Of a stretch of DNA of 64,000 nucleotides, positions 44,283 through 53,141 are shown piece by piece. Every line of letters begins with the position of its first letter. Positions within the stretch are counted from its first letter, which is position 1. The position numbers were made by a program, and so were the translations under genes. This DNA comes from Polynucleobacter rarus (GTDB lineage Bacteria; Pseudomonadota; Gammaproteobacteria; Burkholderiales; Burkholderiaceae), in the NCBI RefSeq assembly GCF_003072505.1, contig NZ_NTGB01000001.1, forward strand, positions 570,820 to 634,819. The letters are read 5' to 3'. A model generated the notes under the pieces. That model saw only the letters and a list, made by a program, of their open reading frames with translations. It ran no database searches and was not told where the DNA came from.

Positions 44283-44723
44283 CCATTTCTAAAACTAAAT
44301 AATTTTTATCCCGCCAAAAGTTCATTCTGAACATGTGAATTACAACCCTTCGCAATGGTTGACTCTTTTCGATCAAACCATCACTAGAGATTATAAGAAT
44401 ACTTTCAAGTTAATCGAACTAGACCCTACAGTGGACTTAGGGCGCTGAGATATGGAGTTCTGCATGGAGTCAGATAAACCAGGTAAGCTTATCCTTAAAG
44501 ACTTAATGAAATTACTGTTTGATAATGGCGAGCAAGAGATTTATCGTGGCATGCCTGATTCAGCACCCTAAAGCACAAACCGCACCAAAAACAATCATTA
44601 TCTGAACGTAATGGGTAAATGCATGAATGATGATGGTGCAATCCTTTCAAACACTGTTTGAAACTTGTTCAAAATGAATTATCAATTTTATTTGACCAAT
44701 TCATTGCTTTAGGAAAAAGAACT
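44283..44723 (+). other. intergenic stretch with possible gene remnant
   Basis: No intact gene. A frame from GTG 44335 reads VNYNPSQWLTLFDQTITRDY and NTFKLIELDPTVDLGR, meets TGA at 44446-44448 and continues in the same frame as DMEFCMESDKPGKLILKDLM to 44571. I do not recognise it; no Cys cluster or SECIS-like hairpin suggests recoding, so it is probably a decayed gene. A possible AGGA ribosome site for the next gene lies at about 44710. Confidence 0.3.
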
Positions 44724-46088
44724 ATGACCATCCACCGTCCTTTTGATCCAGATCAAGCGCTATTTAGCACTTCATGTAGTTGTGGCAAGCATGCCAGCGC
44801 ACTAGAGCATGATTTAGCTTCGCAAAAAATGGCAGCGGAAGACATTGGTAACAACTTTATTGAAGCAAGTTTAGTCAAAGCACTATTCCCGAGCGAAGTA
44901 AAAAGAAGAGCCTTCCTCAAAGCGGTCGGTTCTGGCAGTGCTTTAAGTGTTCTTAGTGGTTTCTTACCGATTGATGCAATTCAAGCAATGGCTCAGGAAA
45001 AAGGTCCCCTAGAAAAGAAAGATTTGAATATTGGCTTTATTCCAATTACGTGTGCAACGCCACTCATCATGGCAGAGCCATTAGGCTTTTACAGAAAACA
45101 AGGCCTCAACGTTTCTTTGATGAAGACCGCTGGTTGGGCTTTGATCAGGGATAAGATGATCAACAAGGAACTGGACGCTTCCCATTTTCTATCCCCTATG
45201 CCGCTTTCTATCTCCATGGGTTTAGGCTCTAATCCTTCGCCAATGAAGGTGGCAACAATCCAGAATATCAATGGCCAAGCTATTACCTTAGCAAATAAAC
45301 ATAAAGAAAATCGTGACCCAACTAAATGGCGTGGGATGAAGTTTGCGATTCCGTTTGAGTATTCGATGCATAACTTTTTGCTCAGATACTATTTAGCGCA
45401 ACATGGTTTAAATCCAGATAAAGATGTGCAACTGCGGGTGACCCCTCCTGCAGAGATGGTGGCTAATTTAAGAGCCGGCAATATTGATGGTTTCTTAGGG
45501 CCAGACCCTTTTAATCAACGTGCAGTGTATGACGAGGTAGGTTTTATTCATATTCTTTCTAAAGATATTTGGAACGGCCATCCGTGTTGTGCTTTTGGTA
45601 CTTCTGAGGAATTTATTAAACAAAATCCTAATACCTTTGCGGCGCTTTACAGGGCTGTGCTCAATGCTTCCACTATGGCAAGAGATCCGGTTAATCGTCC
45701 ATTGATTGCGAAAGTGATTTCTCCACAAAACTATATTAATCAACCAGAAGCCATTTTGATGCAAGTCTTGACAGGGAAATTTGCGGATGGTTTAGGCAAT
45801 GTCCAAAACGTGCCAGACCGAGTCGACTTTAATCCGATCCCTTGGTACACCATGGCAACTTGGATTCTGACGCAAATGCAACGCTGGGGTTATATAAAAG
45901 GTGATGTGAATTACAAAGACATCGCAGAAAAAATCTTCCTATTGACTGATGCTAAAAAATTTATGGGTGAAACCGGTATTACGATTCCACCTCAAGCGAA
46001 AACAGGCTATCAAAAAGTGAGCATTATGGGTAAAGAGTTTGATCCAATGCAACCGGCTGCTTACCTTAAATCATTTCCAACTATTTAA
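44724..46088 (+). CDS. NrtA/CmpA-like ABC-type binding protein with Tat signal
   Basis: About 454 residues from ATG 44724, behind AGGAA. An N-terminal stretch of about 70 residues carries a CSCGKHAS cluster and a Tat-type motif KRRAFLKAVGSGSALSVLSG. The mature part has IGFIPITCATPLIMAEPLGF, GLNVSLMKTAGWALIRDKMI and the IDGFLGPDPFNQRAV ligand region, matching nitrate/bicarbonate/sulfonate-type binding proteins (NrtA/CmpA/SsuA). No permease or ATPase accompanies it; it heads a cluster of sulfur- and electron-transfer proteins. Confidence 0.85.
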   Translation: MTIHRPFDPDQALFSTSCSCGKHASALEHDLASQKMAAEDIGNNFIEASLVKALFPSEVKRRAFLKAVGSGSALSVLSGFLPIDAIQAMAQEKGPLEKKDLNIGFIPITCATPLIMAEPLGFYRKQGLNVSLMKTAGWALIRDKMINKELDASHFLSPMPLSISMGLGSNPSPMKVATIQNINGQAITLANKHKENRDPTKWRGMKFAIPFEYSMHNFLLRYYLAQHGLNPDKDVQLRVTPPAEMVANLRAGNIDGFLGPDPFNQRAVYDEVGFIHILSKDIWNGHPCCAFGTSEEFIKQNPNTFAALYRAVLNASTMARDPVNRPLIAKVISPQNYINQPEAILMQVLTGKFADGLGNVQNVPDRVDFNPIPWYTMATWILTQMQRWGYIKGDVNYKDIAEKIFLLTDAKKFMGETGITIPPQAKTGYQKVSIMGKEFDPMQPAAYLKSFPTI

Positions 46089-46115
46089 TTTATTTACATT
46101 TTTCAGAGAGAACTT

Positions 46116-46652
46116 ATGACAACAGAAACTCAAGTTAATTTTTTACGTCCAATTGACCGCGAGGGTTTATTGAAATTCGCGGAAGCTGGTCGTGCCAATC
46201 CAGAACGTCGTGGAACTAATAAAGTTAAAACTGTGATGCAGGGTGTCTTTCGTTCATGGAGTTTTGTCGGTGTACATAATCCAGTCGTAGTAGATGAGCC
46301 ACCGCACCTCATGGGTGAGAATTCTGCACCTGCACCTGGTGAGATCGTTCTTTCAGCTCTAGGCGGGTGCCTAGGCGTTGGTATTACTGCCGTTGCCACC
46401 CTGCGTGAAGTCAAGCTATCGAAGTTAGAGATTCATCTAGAAGGTGATATTGGTAACTCTGCTGCCTGGGGAGCGGATGGTGCCGAGCGCACTCCAGAAC
46501 AAATGGGCTTTCAGGCGATTCGTGTGAAGGTTGATATCGAAGGGGATGCGACGAAAGAGGAATTAGATGACATCGTTACCCATGCTAATTATTTCTCACC
46601 CGTTGCGAACTCGATGCGTAATCCGATTGCTTTTGAAATTAGTACGATCTAA
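46116..46652 (+). CDS. OsmC-family protein
   Basis: 178 residues: VDEPPHLMGENSAPAPGEIV, then LSALGGCLGVGITAVATLRE with the first active-site-type Cys and HANYFSPVANSMRNP where the second Cys is replaced by Phe/Ser. It is thus a one-Cys OsmC member, possibly a thiol carrier or inactive. It is 28 bases after the NrtA-like gene and 22 bases before the acyl-CoA-dehydrogenase-like gene, in one operon. Confidence 0.85.
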   Translation: MTTETQVNFLRPIDREGLLKFAEAGRANPERRGTNKVKTVMQGVFRSWSFVGVHNPVVVDEPPHLMGENSAPAPGEIVLSALGGCLGVGITAVATLREVKLSKLEIHLEGDIGNSAAWGADGAERTPEQMGFQAIRVKVDIEGDATKEELDDIVTHANYFSPVANSMRNPIAFEISTI

Positions 46653-46673
46653 AACACAGAAGGAAGTCGACTC

Positions 46674-47837
46674 ATGGAATTGATCCTAGAACAACCTGCA
46701 GAGCAGTTATCAGGTAATGCCAAAAGAATTGAAATACTTGAAAAAGTAAAATCGATTGCACAAAAAGACTTAGCTTTAGTAGTAGATGCTTGCGACCAGG
46801 AAGGTTTTTATCCAGAGGCGGTTTTGAAAGCCTTAGGCTCAGCGGGCGCCTTTGGTGCGCATCTGGGGCTTGATCAAGAAGAGATGGATTTTGGCTTGGC
46901 AATTTCATGTATGGAAGAAGTATCACGTGTGTGCGGCGCTACGGGTTTTGTGGTGTGGTGTCACGATGTTTGCGGTGTATACATGCAGGCTTCTAAAAAC
47001 CCTGCACTCACAGGTGAAGCACTGCAAAAGCATGCCAAAGGGATTACACTTGGCGGCACCGGTATGTCCAATCCGATGAAAACCTTTTCTGGCATTGAAA
47101 CGATGATGCTAAAAGCGAAAAAAGTAGAAGGTGGATATTTAGTGAGTGGCACCTTGCCTTGGGTTAGTCATATTGGGCTCAAGCATTACTTTGGCACTGT
47201 GTGTGCGGTACTCAATGAACAAACAGGTGAGGTCGATCCTGATCATCAAATCATGTTTATTCTGCCTTGTGATAGAGAGGGCGTTACCCTAAAAGATTGT
47301 CCTTCTTTCTCTGCGATGGAAGGTACTTCCACCTACGGTTTACATCTAAAAGATGTCTTGATCACCACAGATGATCTCGTGGCAGATCCAGCAAAACCTT
47401 TCATTAAAAATATTAAGGCTTCCTTTATTTTGTTACAAACTGGCATGGGACTAGGCGTTGCTCAAGGTGCGATTGATTCCATGTGGGAAGTTGAATCCCA
47501 ACTCGGTAAAGTGAATCAGTTTTTGGAAGATCGTCCAGTTGCCTTGCAACACGAACTCGACGACCTCAGGAACCGAATCATGGTGCTGGCAAAAACACCT
47601 TATGAATCTTCTGACGAATATGTTTTGAAAGTATTGGATGTGCGTGCGCATGCTTCTGAAATCGCGCTACGCGCTGCGCAGTCTGCACTCTTACATCAAG
47701 GAGCGCGTGGTTATTTACTGAGTTCAGCAGTGCAACGTCGGGTGCGTGAGTCCCACTTTGTTGCCATCGTGACACCTGCTCTTAAACATCTGCGTTATGA
47801 AATGGCGAAGTTAAAAGGCCAACATTTTTTAAACTAA
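46674..47837 (+). CDS. acyl-CoA dehydrogenase-fold flavoprotein (possible monooxygenase)
   Basis: 387 residues with the acyl-CoA dehydrogenase domains: an alpha-helical start, EVSRVCGATGFVVWCHDVCG, beta domain GTLPWVSHIGLKHYFGTV and a helical C-terminus with LHQGARGYLLSSAVQRRVRE. The residues near the end differ from standard acyl-CoA dehydrogenases and resemble flavin-dependent monooxygenases of the DszC/SfnC type that desulfurise organosulfur compounds. The link to sulfur is inferred from the adjacent rhodanese, and no reductase of the usual NAD(P)H:FMN type is nearby. Confidence 0.8.
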   Translation: MELILEQPAEQLSGNAKRIEILEKVKSIAQKDLALVVDACDQEGFYPEAVLKALGSAGAFGAHLGLDQEEMDFGLAISCMEEVSRVCGATGFVVWCHDVCGVYMQASKNPALTGEALQKHAKGITLGGTGMSNPMKTFSGIETMMLKAKKVEGGYLVSGTLPWVSHIGLKHYFGTVCAVLNEQTGEVDPDHQIMFILPCDREGVTLKDCPSFSAMEGTSTYGLHLKDVLITTDDLVADPAKPFIKNIKASFILLQTGMGLGVAQGAIDSMWEVESQLGKVNQFLEDRPVALQHELDDLRNRIMVLAKTPYESSDEYVLKVLDVRAHASEIALRAAQSALLHQGARGYLLSSAVQRRVRESHFVAIVTPALKHLRYEMAKLKGQHFLN

Positions 47838-47853
47838 AGGCTAAAGCATAAAC

Positions 47854-49215
47854 ATGAACTCCGCTGTAACCGCAAGCAAGACTGACTGGCTAACTTATAT
47901 CTGTAAAGCCTGCGGACTCCTTTACAAGGAAGAGGACGGCGATCCTGATAGTGGTCTTGCGCCAGGAACTCGTTTTGAAGATATTCCGGAAGATTGGTTC
48001 TGTCCTTTATGTGGTGTGACCAAAGCTGACTTTGTGTTGCATGTAGTATTGGATAAAAAACAATTTACTAAGAATCAAAGTGCAGATCAGACTAACTTTT
48101 CAAGAAGTAACTATAGTGATGTCTTGATCATTGGTGCTGGCAAAGCGGGATGGGAAGTTGCAAAGGCAATCAGAGCGCAGAGTGATGATTTATCTATTTC
48201 GATAGTGACCGGTTGTAATGGAGAACTTTACGAAAAGCCTCAACTTTCGAACGCGCTGTTAAAAAAGATTCAGATGGATCGGATGGTGTTACAGACTGGT
48301 GAGCAAGCAGCGAAGCAACTTGGTGTGAAACTGTTTGCCTCTACTCATGCAGTTCATATCTCACATCATAATCAACAATTAAGAACGACCAAAGGGGTTT
48401 TTAAATATAAGTATTTAGTCATCGCTCATGGTGCTAAACCAATTCGTCATCCCCTTTTATCCGCCCAAGATTGTTGGCATGTAAATCACTTAAGTACCTA
48501 TCGTGAGTTACGTAAAACCCTCGACGGTAAAAAGTCCCAAATCGCTATCATTGGCGCAGGTCTCATTGGTTGTGAGTTAGCGAATGATTTGGCTTTAGCA
48601 GGGCATCAGATTGCTTTACTTGATGCAGCCCAAAGACCCCTGGCACACTTGATCCCAGAAGCCGCATCAGAAGCACTGATGAAGTCTTGGCAAGCATTAA
48701 ATATTCAATTTTACGGTGAGCAGCAAATTGAACAGATGTCTCACCAAGATGGTAAGAAAGTCTTATCGATGCAATCAGGCCTATCTCTAAAAGTGGATGA
48801 AATCGTGCTATGCATGGGTTTACAGCCCGATAGTTCACTGGCTAAGTCAGCGGGTATTGAATGGAATCAGGGTATCTCGGTAGACCCACAAACTTTAAAA
48901 ACGAATGTTGAGAATATCTTTGCCCTCGGAGATTGCATTAGCGTTGACGGTAAAGTGAGTCGGTATATCGAACCGATTCTACGACAAGCACAAGTGATTG
49001 CAAATCAGATTGCAGGTGATCAATCCATTGTGTTTACTACAAATACTTTACCGATCCGTATTAAAACTAGTTCCCTGCCAATGCGTCTTGAGGGCGTGAT
49101 TGAGAGACAAGGTGAGTGGCGTATTTCAAAAGCAAAAGCGGAGCAGTTCAACTCCAAATGGCAAATGGCTCAATGGTCAAAAAACCAAGTGAGTGCTTTA
49201 TTAGATTTAGGTTAG
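47854..49215 (+). CDS. rubredoxin fused to rubredoxin reductase-like FAD protein
   Basis: 453 residues. Residues 1-60 form a rubredoxin (YICKACGLLYKEEDGD and DWFCPLCGVTKADF, two CxxCG iron sites). Residues about 75-450 form an FAD/NAD(P) oxidoreductase (VLIIGAGKAGWEVAKAIRAQ, the second nucleotide site IAIIGAGLIGCELANDLALA and IFALGDCISVDG). The fusion delivers electrons from NAD(P)H to rubredoxin and onward, probably to the neighbouring oxygenase-like protein. Fusions of this order are seen in proteobacterial gene sets but are less common than separate AlkG and AlkT proteins. Confidence 0.9.
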   Translation: MNSAVTASKTDWLTYICKACGLLYKEEDGDPDSGLAPGTRFEDIPEDWFCPLCGVTKADFVLHVVLDKKQFTKNQSADQTNFSRSNYSDVLIIGAGKAGWEVAKAIRAQSDDLSISIVTGCNGELYEKPQLSNALLKKIQMDRMVLQTGEQAAKQLGVKLFASTHAVHISHHNQQLRTTKGVFKYKYLVIAHGAKPIRHPLLSAQDCWHVNHLSTYRELRKTLDGKKSQIAIIGAGLIGCELANDLALAGHQIALLDAAQRPLAHLIPEAASEALMKSWQALNIQFYGEQQIEQMSHQDGKKVLSMQSGLSLKVDEIVLCMGLQPDSSLAKSAGIEWNQGISVDPQTLKTNVENIFALGDCISVDGKVSRYIEPILRQAQVIANQIAGDQSIVFTTNTLPIRIKTSSLPMRLEGVIERQGEWRISKAKAEQFNSKWQMAQWSKNQVSALLDLG

Positions 49216-49249
49216 TTTATTTTTTTTTAATTTCAATAAGGGAAATCGT

Positions 49250-50113
49250 ATGGCAAACATGATGGCATTACCAATTTTAGTTTCTCCAGCAGATTTATCA
49301 ACACAAATGACTGAAGTCCCAATGGTCATTATTGACACGAGAGATGCGGATACTTATGCAGCTGAGCATATTCCAGGGGCCGTAAATCTGCGTGAAATCT
49401 TTACCTTTCTCGCAACTTCAACGACCGAAGGCTTACAAGATTTAAAAGAATCTTTCTCCAGTCAATTAGGTGCGATCGGTCTATCTGGCGAAGAAACCGC
49501 CGTATTTTATGAAGACTCCATGAACAGTGGCTATGGCCAATCTTGCCGTGGCTACTTTTTATTGACATGGTTAGGTTATCCGAAGATTCAGGTACTCAAT
49601 GGTGGCTTATCAGCATGGAAAGCTGCTGGTCTTGCTACTACTACTGAAGTGCCAACACCAACTCCAGCAGTATTTCCAATCAGTACTGCAGGCAGTGATG
49701 TGATGGTGACACTCGAAGATGTGAAACAAAAACTTGGCAGCCAAGCTGTTCTCATGGATGTAAGAGATGTAGATGAGTGGATCGGTGATAGTTCCTCCCC
49801 TTATGGCAAAGATTTTGCGCCAAGAAAAGGTCGCTTACCAGGTGCTAAATGGTTGGAGTGGTATCGTTTTATGAAGCCTTCAGGAACAGGTCCAGTATTT
49901 AAGAGCCCTGATGAAGTCAAAGCAGAATGTCAAACAGCTGGTATCAAATCTAGCGATGAAATCATTCTTTATTGCTTTAAAGGTGCAAGAGCTTCTAACA
50001 CCTACTTAGCCCTTAAACAAGCAGGTTTTGCGAACGTCAAGATGTATTTTGGTTCATGGAATGAGTGGTCAAGAGATCCAGCGTTACCGATTGAAACAGG
50101 TTTACCTGCTTAA
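49250..50113 (+). CDS. double-domain rhodanese (thiosulfate/3-mercaptopyruvate sulfurtransferase)
   Basis: 287 residues with two rhodanese domains: an inactive N-terminal one (VIIDTRDADTYAAEHIPGAV) and a catalytic C-terminal one (AVLMDVRDVDEWIGDSSSPY, then EIILYCFKGARASNTYLALK with active Cys in CFKGAR). It transfers sulfane sulfur to cyanide or protein thiols. It closes the NrtA-OsmC-flavoprotein-rubredoxin operon, supporting a role in handling sulfur set free by the cluster. A strong terminator follows. Confidence 0.9.
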   Translation: MANMMALPILVSPADLSTQMTEVPMVIIDTRDADTYAAEHIPGAVNLREIFTFLATSTTEGLQDLKESFSSQLGAIGLSGEETAVFYEDSMNSGYGQSCRGYFLLTWLGYPKIQVLNGGLSAWKAAGLATTTEVPTPTPAVFPISTAGSDVMVTLEDVKQKLGSQAVLMDVRDVDEWIGDSSSPYGKDFAPRKGRLPGAKWLEWYRFMKPSGTGPVFKSPDEVKAECQTAGIKSSDEIILYCFKGARASNTYLALKQAGFANVKMYFGSWNEWSRDPALPIETGLPA

Positions 50114-50171
50114 ATCAAACTAGTAAGCTAGAGCCGTGTTTTTACTTTAGGTTTACTTTTTTCATCCCAAC

Positions 50172-50214
50172 AAAAGCTCCCGTGTGAGACTCGTCTTGTC
50201 ATCGGGAGCTTTTT
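50172..50214 (+). terminator. intrinsic terminator after rhodanese operon
   Basis: AAAAGCTCCCG (50172-50182) pairs with CGGGAGCTTTT (50203-50213), with an inner GAGAC/GTCTT helix, and is followed by Ts. It ends the 44.7-50.1 kb operon on the plus strand. Confidence 0.85.
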
Positions 50215-50347
50215 ATTTGCCTAATAAGATATTGGCAAAAGACGATGTTGTCGAAATATTGTCATCTCTTAGCAGAACTAATTTAGGGTAAGATGGATTG
50301 CATTACAAAAATATTGTTCGATCATTCATTTCTAGGAATCGAAGCTC

Positions 50348-51736
50348 TTGTTCACCAGTTCTGTAGGATTTCAGACATTTCAATTTGATAGTCTTAAAGT
50401 GTTGCTTGCAAAAGCAACTCCCTTGCGCTCAGGTGATTGTCTCGCTGGCATTGCAGCTATTGGAGATACGGAAAGAGTCGCGGCACAGCTCGCTTTAGCT
50501 GATTTACCACTCAAACATTTCTTAAATGAAGCAGTGATCCCTTACGAAGACGATGAGGTGACGCGTTTGATTATTGATAGTCATGATCAAAGCGCCTTTC
50601 AATTGATTAGTCATTTAACCGTGGGTGATTTTAGAAATTGGCTTTTAGCGGATGAGACAAACGGAGATCTGATTGCCAGTGTTTCAAAAGGACTCACCCC
50701 TGAAATGGTCTCGGCTGTTTCTAAAATTATGCGTAACCAAGATTTGATTTTAGTCGCTCAAAAATGTGAAATTATCTCGCGGTTTAGAAATACGATTGGC
50801 TTACGAGGTCGACTCTCAACGCGCTTACAACCGAATCATTCGACGGATGATCCAATTGGCATCTCTGCTGCCATCATTGATGGTTTGATGTATGCCAGTG
50901 GTGATGCGGTGATTGGCATTAATCCTGCCACTGATAATACTGCCACGATCAGCTTACTGAATCATTTATTAGATGGGGTAATTAGTAAGTTTGAAATCCC
51001 CACACAATCTTGTGTTCTAACCCATATCACCAGTACTATTGCCGCCATTAACCAAGGAGCACCGGTTGACTTAGTGTTTCAATCAATTGCGGGAACACAG
51101 GCTGCAAATCAAGGTTTTGGCATTAATCTCGCTTTACTCAAAGAGGGACAGGACGCAGCCCTCTCCTTAAAAAGAGGAACAGTTGGACAGAATGTGATGT
51201 ACTTCGAAACCGGCCAGGGCAGTGCTTTATCGTCTAATTCTCATGCCTCGGTGGATCAACAGACCTGTGAGGTCAGAGCCTATGGAGTAGCTAGAGCTTT
51301 TGCGCCCTTGCTGGTCAATACCGTCGTTGGATTTATTGGTCCTGAATATTTATATGATGGAAAACAGATTATTCGAGCAGGATTAGAAGATCATTTTTGT
51401 GGAAAATTATTAGGCTTACCGATGGGCTGCGATATTTGTTATACGAATCACACCGAAGCCGATCAAAATGATGTGGATACACTCTTAACTTTGTTGTCGG
51501 TGGCTGGAGTCAATTACATCATGGGTGTAGCAGGCTCAGATGACATTATGCTGAATTACCAAACTACCTCTTTTCATGATGCTTTATATGCACGAAAAGT
51601 GTTAGGTTTAAAACCTGCACCGGAGTTTGAAGCTTGGTTAGAAAAAATGAGAATTGTTGATCCAACTAATACCACTCGATTGAATAAGCAAATCTCTGTT
51701 GGTTTGAGAGACATTTTGAAATTAAATGGAAAGTAA
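50348..51736 (+). CDS. eutB: ethanolamine ammonia-lyase, large subunit
   Basis: 462 residues, close to the usual EutB length. Start is TTG 50348 with AGGA upstream. Motifs include FDSLKVLLAKATPLRSGDCL, AGIAAIGDTERVAAQLALAD, FQSIAGTQAANQGFGINLAL and the metal/substrate region DQQTCEVRAYGVARAFAPLL. With EutC it splits ethanolamine into acetaldehyde and ammonia using adenosylcobalamin. There are no microcompartment shell, EutA reactivase or aldehyde dehydrogenase genes nearby, so it probably works in the cytosol, supplying nitrogen. Confidence 0.95.
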   Translation: MFTSSVGFQTFQFDSLKVLLAKATPLRSGDCLAGIAAIGDTERVAAQLALADLPLKHFLNEAVIPYEDDEVTRLIIDSHDQSAFQLISHLTVGDFRNWLLADETNGDLIASVSKGLTPEMVSAVSKIMRNQDLILVAQKCEIISRFRNTIGLRGRLSTRLQPNHSTDDPIGISAAIIDGLMYASGDAVIGINPATDNTATISLLNHLLDGVISKFEIPTQSCVLTHITSTIAAINQGAPVDLVFQSIAGTQAANQGFGINLALLKEGQDAALSLKRGTVGQNVMYFETGQGSALSSNSHASVDQQTCEVRAYGVARAFAPLLVNTVVGFIGPEYLYDGKQIIRAGLEDHFCGKLLGLPMGCDICYTNHTEADQNDVDTLLTLLSVAGVNYIMGVAGSDDIMLNYQTTSFHDALYARKVLGLKPAPEFEAWLEKMRIVDPTNTTRLNKQISVGLRDILKLNGK

Positions 51737-51745
51737 TCTGAAGCC

Positions 51746-52570
51746 ATGAGTACCTTCGATCCTTCTCAGGAGTCTAATGATATTGAAGCGATAGAGGATC
51801 CTCGTGCCCTCGTGCATCGGGATGATTGGCAGGATTTAAAGCAATTTACCAATGCCAGAATTGCGCTCGGTCGAGTAGGAACGAGTTTGCCAACACATGC
51901 TCAACTTGCCTTCCAGTTGGATCACGCGCTAGCTCGAGACGCTGTGCATTATCAAATGAACTTTACCCAATTTAAACAAGAATTAAGCCAGTTAAATTAC
52001 GATTTGTTGTCTGTGAAAAGTGCCGCAAAGGACCGCGTAACGTATTTACAAAGACCAGACTTTGGAAGAAAACTTAGTGAACAATCCAAGCTGGAGTTGG
52101 AGTCATTTATTGTCAACAATAATCAAACTTTTGATTTATTGATTGTGGTGGGAGACGGCCTATCTCCCTTAGCGATTGAAAAAAGAACGCAAGCTTTTTT
52201 AAAGGCATTTTTACCTTTAGTAGAATCAAAAGGTTTCAAAATAGCGCCGATTGTCATTGCTGAGCAAGCTAGAGTTGCTTTGGGTGATGAAATTGCCAGT
52301 ATCTTCAAAGCGAAGATGGTAGTGATCTTAATTGGTGAAAGACCTGGATTGAGTTCGCCGGATAGTTTGGGTATTTATATGACTTATGAGCCGAAAGTGG
52401 GCAACCTAGACTCCGGTCGAAATTGTATTTCTAATGTTCGACCTGAAGGTTTGCCAGATGAGCAGGCAGCACTCAAACTGTATTATCTTTTATGTAATGC
52501 TTTTGAAAAGCAATTGTCTGGCGTCCAGTTAAAAGACGAGAGTGTTCACTCTTTTACAAAAATTACTTAA
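51746..52570 (+). CDS. eutC: ethanolamine ammonia-lyase, small subunit
   Basis: 274 residues, beginning nine bases after eutB. It shows the cobalamin-binding region FTNARIALGRVGTSLPTHAQ, LLIVVGDGLSPLAIEKRTQA, VVILIGERPGLSSPDSLGIY and the C-terminal GNLDSGRNCISNVRPEGLPD. EutC binds the lower part of adenosylcobalamin and completes the enzyme with EutB. The gene ends converging on the Nudix gene with an eight-base overlap. Confidence 0.95.
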   Translation: MSTFDPSQESNDIEAIEDPRALVHRDDWQDLKQFTNARIALGRVGTSLPTHAQLAFQLDHALARDAVHYQMNFTQFKQELSQLNYDLLSVKSAAKDRVTYLQRPDFGRKLSEQSKLELESFIVNNNQTFDLLIVVGDGLSPLAIEKRTQAFLKAFLPLVESKGFKIAPIVIAEQARVALGDEIASIFKAKMVVILIGERPGLSSPDSLGIYMTYEPKVGNLDSGRNCISNVRPEGLPDEQAALKLYYLLCNAFEKQLSGVQLKDESVHSFTKIT

Positions 52571-53120
52571 TTGCTCGATATTTTTTGATGACCCGTGCCA
52601 GCCTTGTGGCAGTCAGATCATTCATTGCAAACCATTTGTTCTGCTCTAAATCCGACGCAGCGCGCAGTTCAACAGGATCTAATAAATAAGCAAAATCAAT
52701 ATGCCAATGTTCCGGTTCATTTTTAATGGGATTTGCTGGTATTAAATGCGCATCAATATCAATCGGTACAAGCGGATTGATATTCGTTGGTCTAGCCGTC
52801 GTATGCCATCCAGTTTCTTCTTCAATTTCACGCAGGGCAGTTTGTAGTGGGTTTTCTCCGGGGTCAACATGACCACCAGGTTGGAACCACTCTTTAATGT
52901 AGCGATGATGAATGAGTAACATTTCCTCACCTTGAATAACGAAGCCGCTACCGGTGATGTGACCGGGTAGGTTACTTCGTACAAAAGGATCCGTTGCAGT
53001 CGCAATAAATGCGCATAAAGGTTCTAGGACTACTTTTTCTGCAGGGTACTGCAAATAGTAAGCTTGTAAAAGTTTATCCATGGCTTCACCGGGAAAGGGC
53101 GTAGAAATAGCATCAGACAT
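52563..53120 (-). CDS. Nudix hydrolase
   Basis: 185 residues with the Nudix box GGHVDPGENPLQTALREIEE-E-TGW (the GX5EX7REUXEEXGU pattern) at about 80-103. It hydrolyses a nucleoside diphosphate linked to another group; substrate unknown. It overlaps the end of eutC on the other strand and lies downstream of the YgiQ-like gene, possibly co-transcribed with it. Confidence 0.88.
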   Translation of the reverse strand: MSDAISTPFPGEAMDKLLQAYYLQYPAEKVVLEPLCAFIATATDPFVRSNLPGHITGSGFVIQGEEMLLIHHRYIKEWFQPGGHVDPGENPLQTALREIEEETGWHTTARPTNINPLVPIDIDAHLIPANPIKNEPEHWHIDFAYLLDPVELRAASDLEQNKWFAMNDLTATRLARVIKKYRAIK

Positions 53121-53141
53121 GGGGAGCCTTTAATTCTTGGT

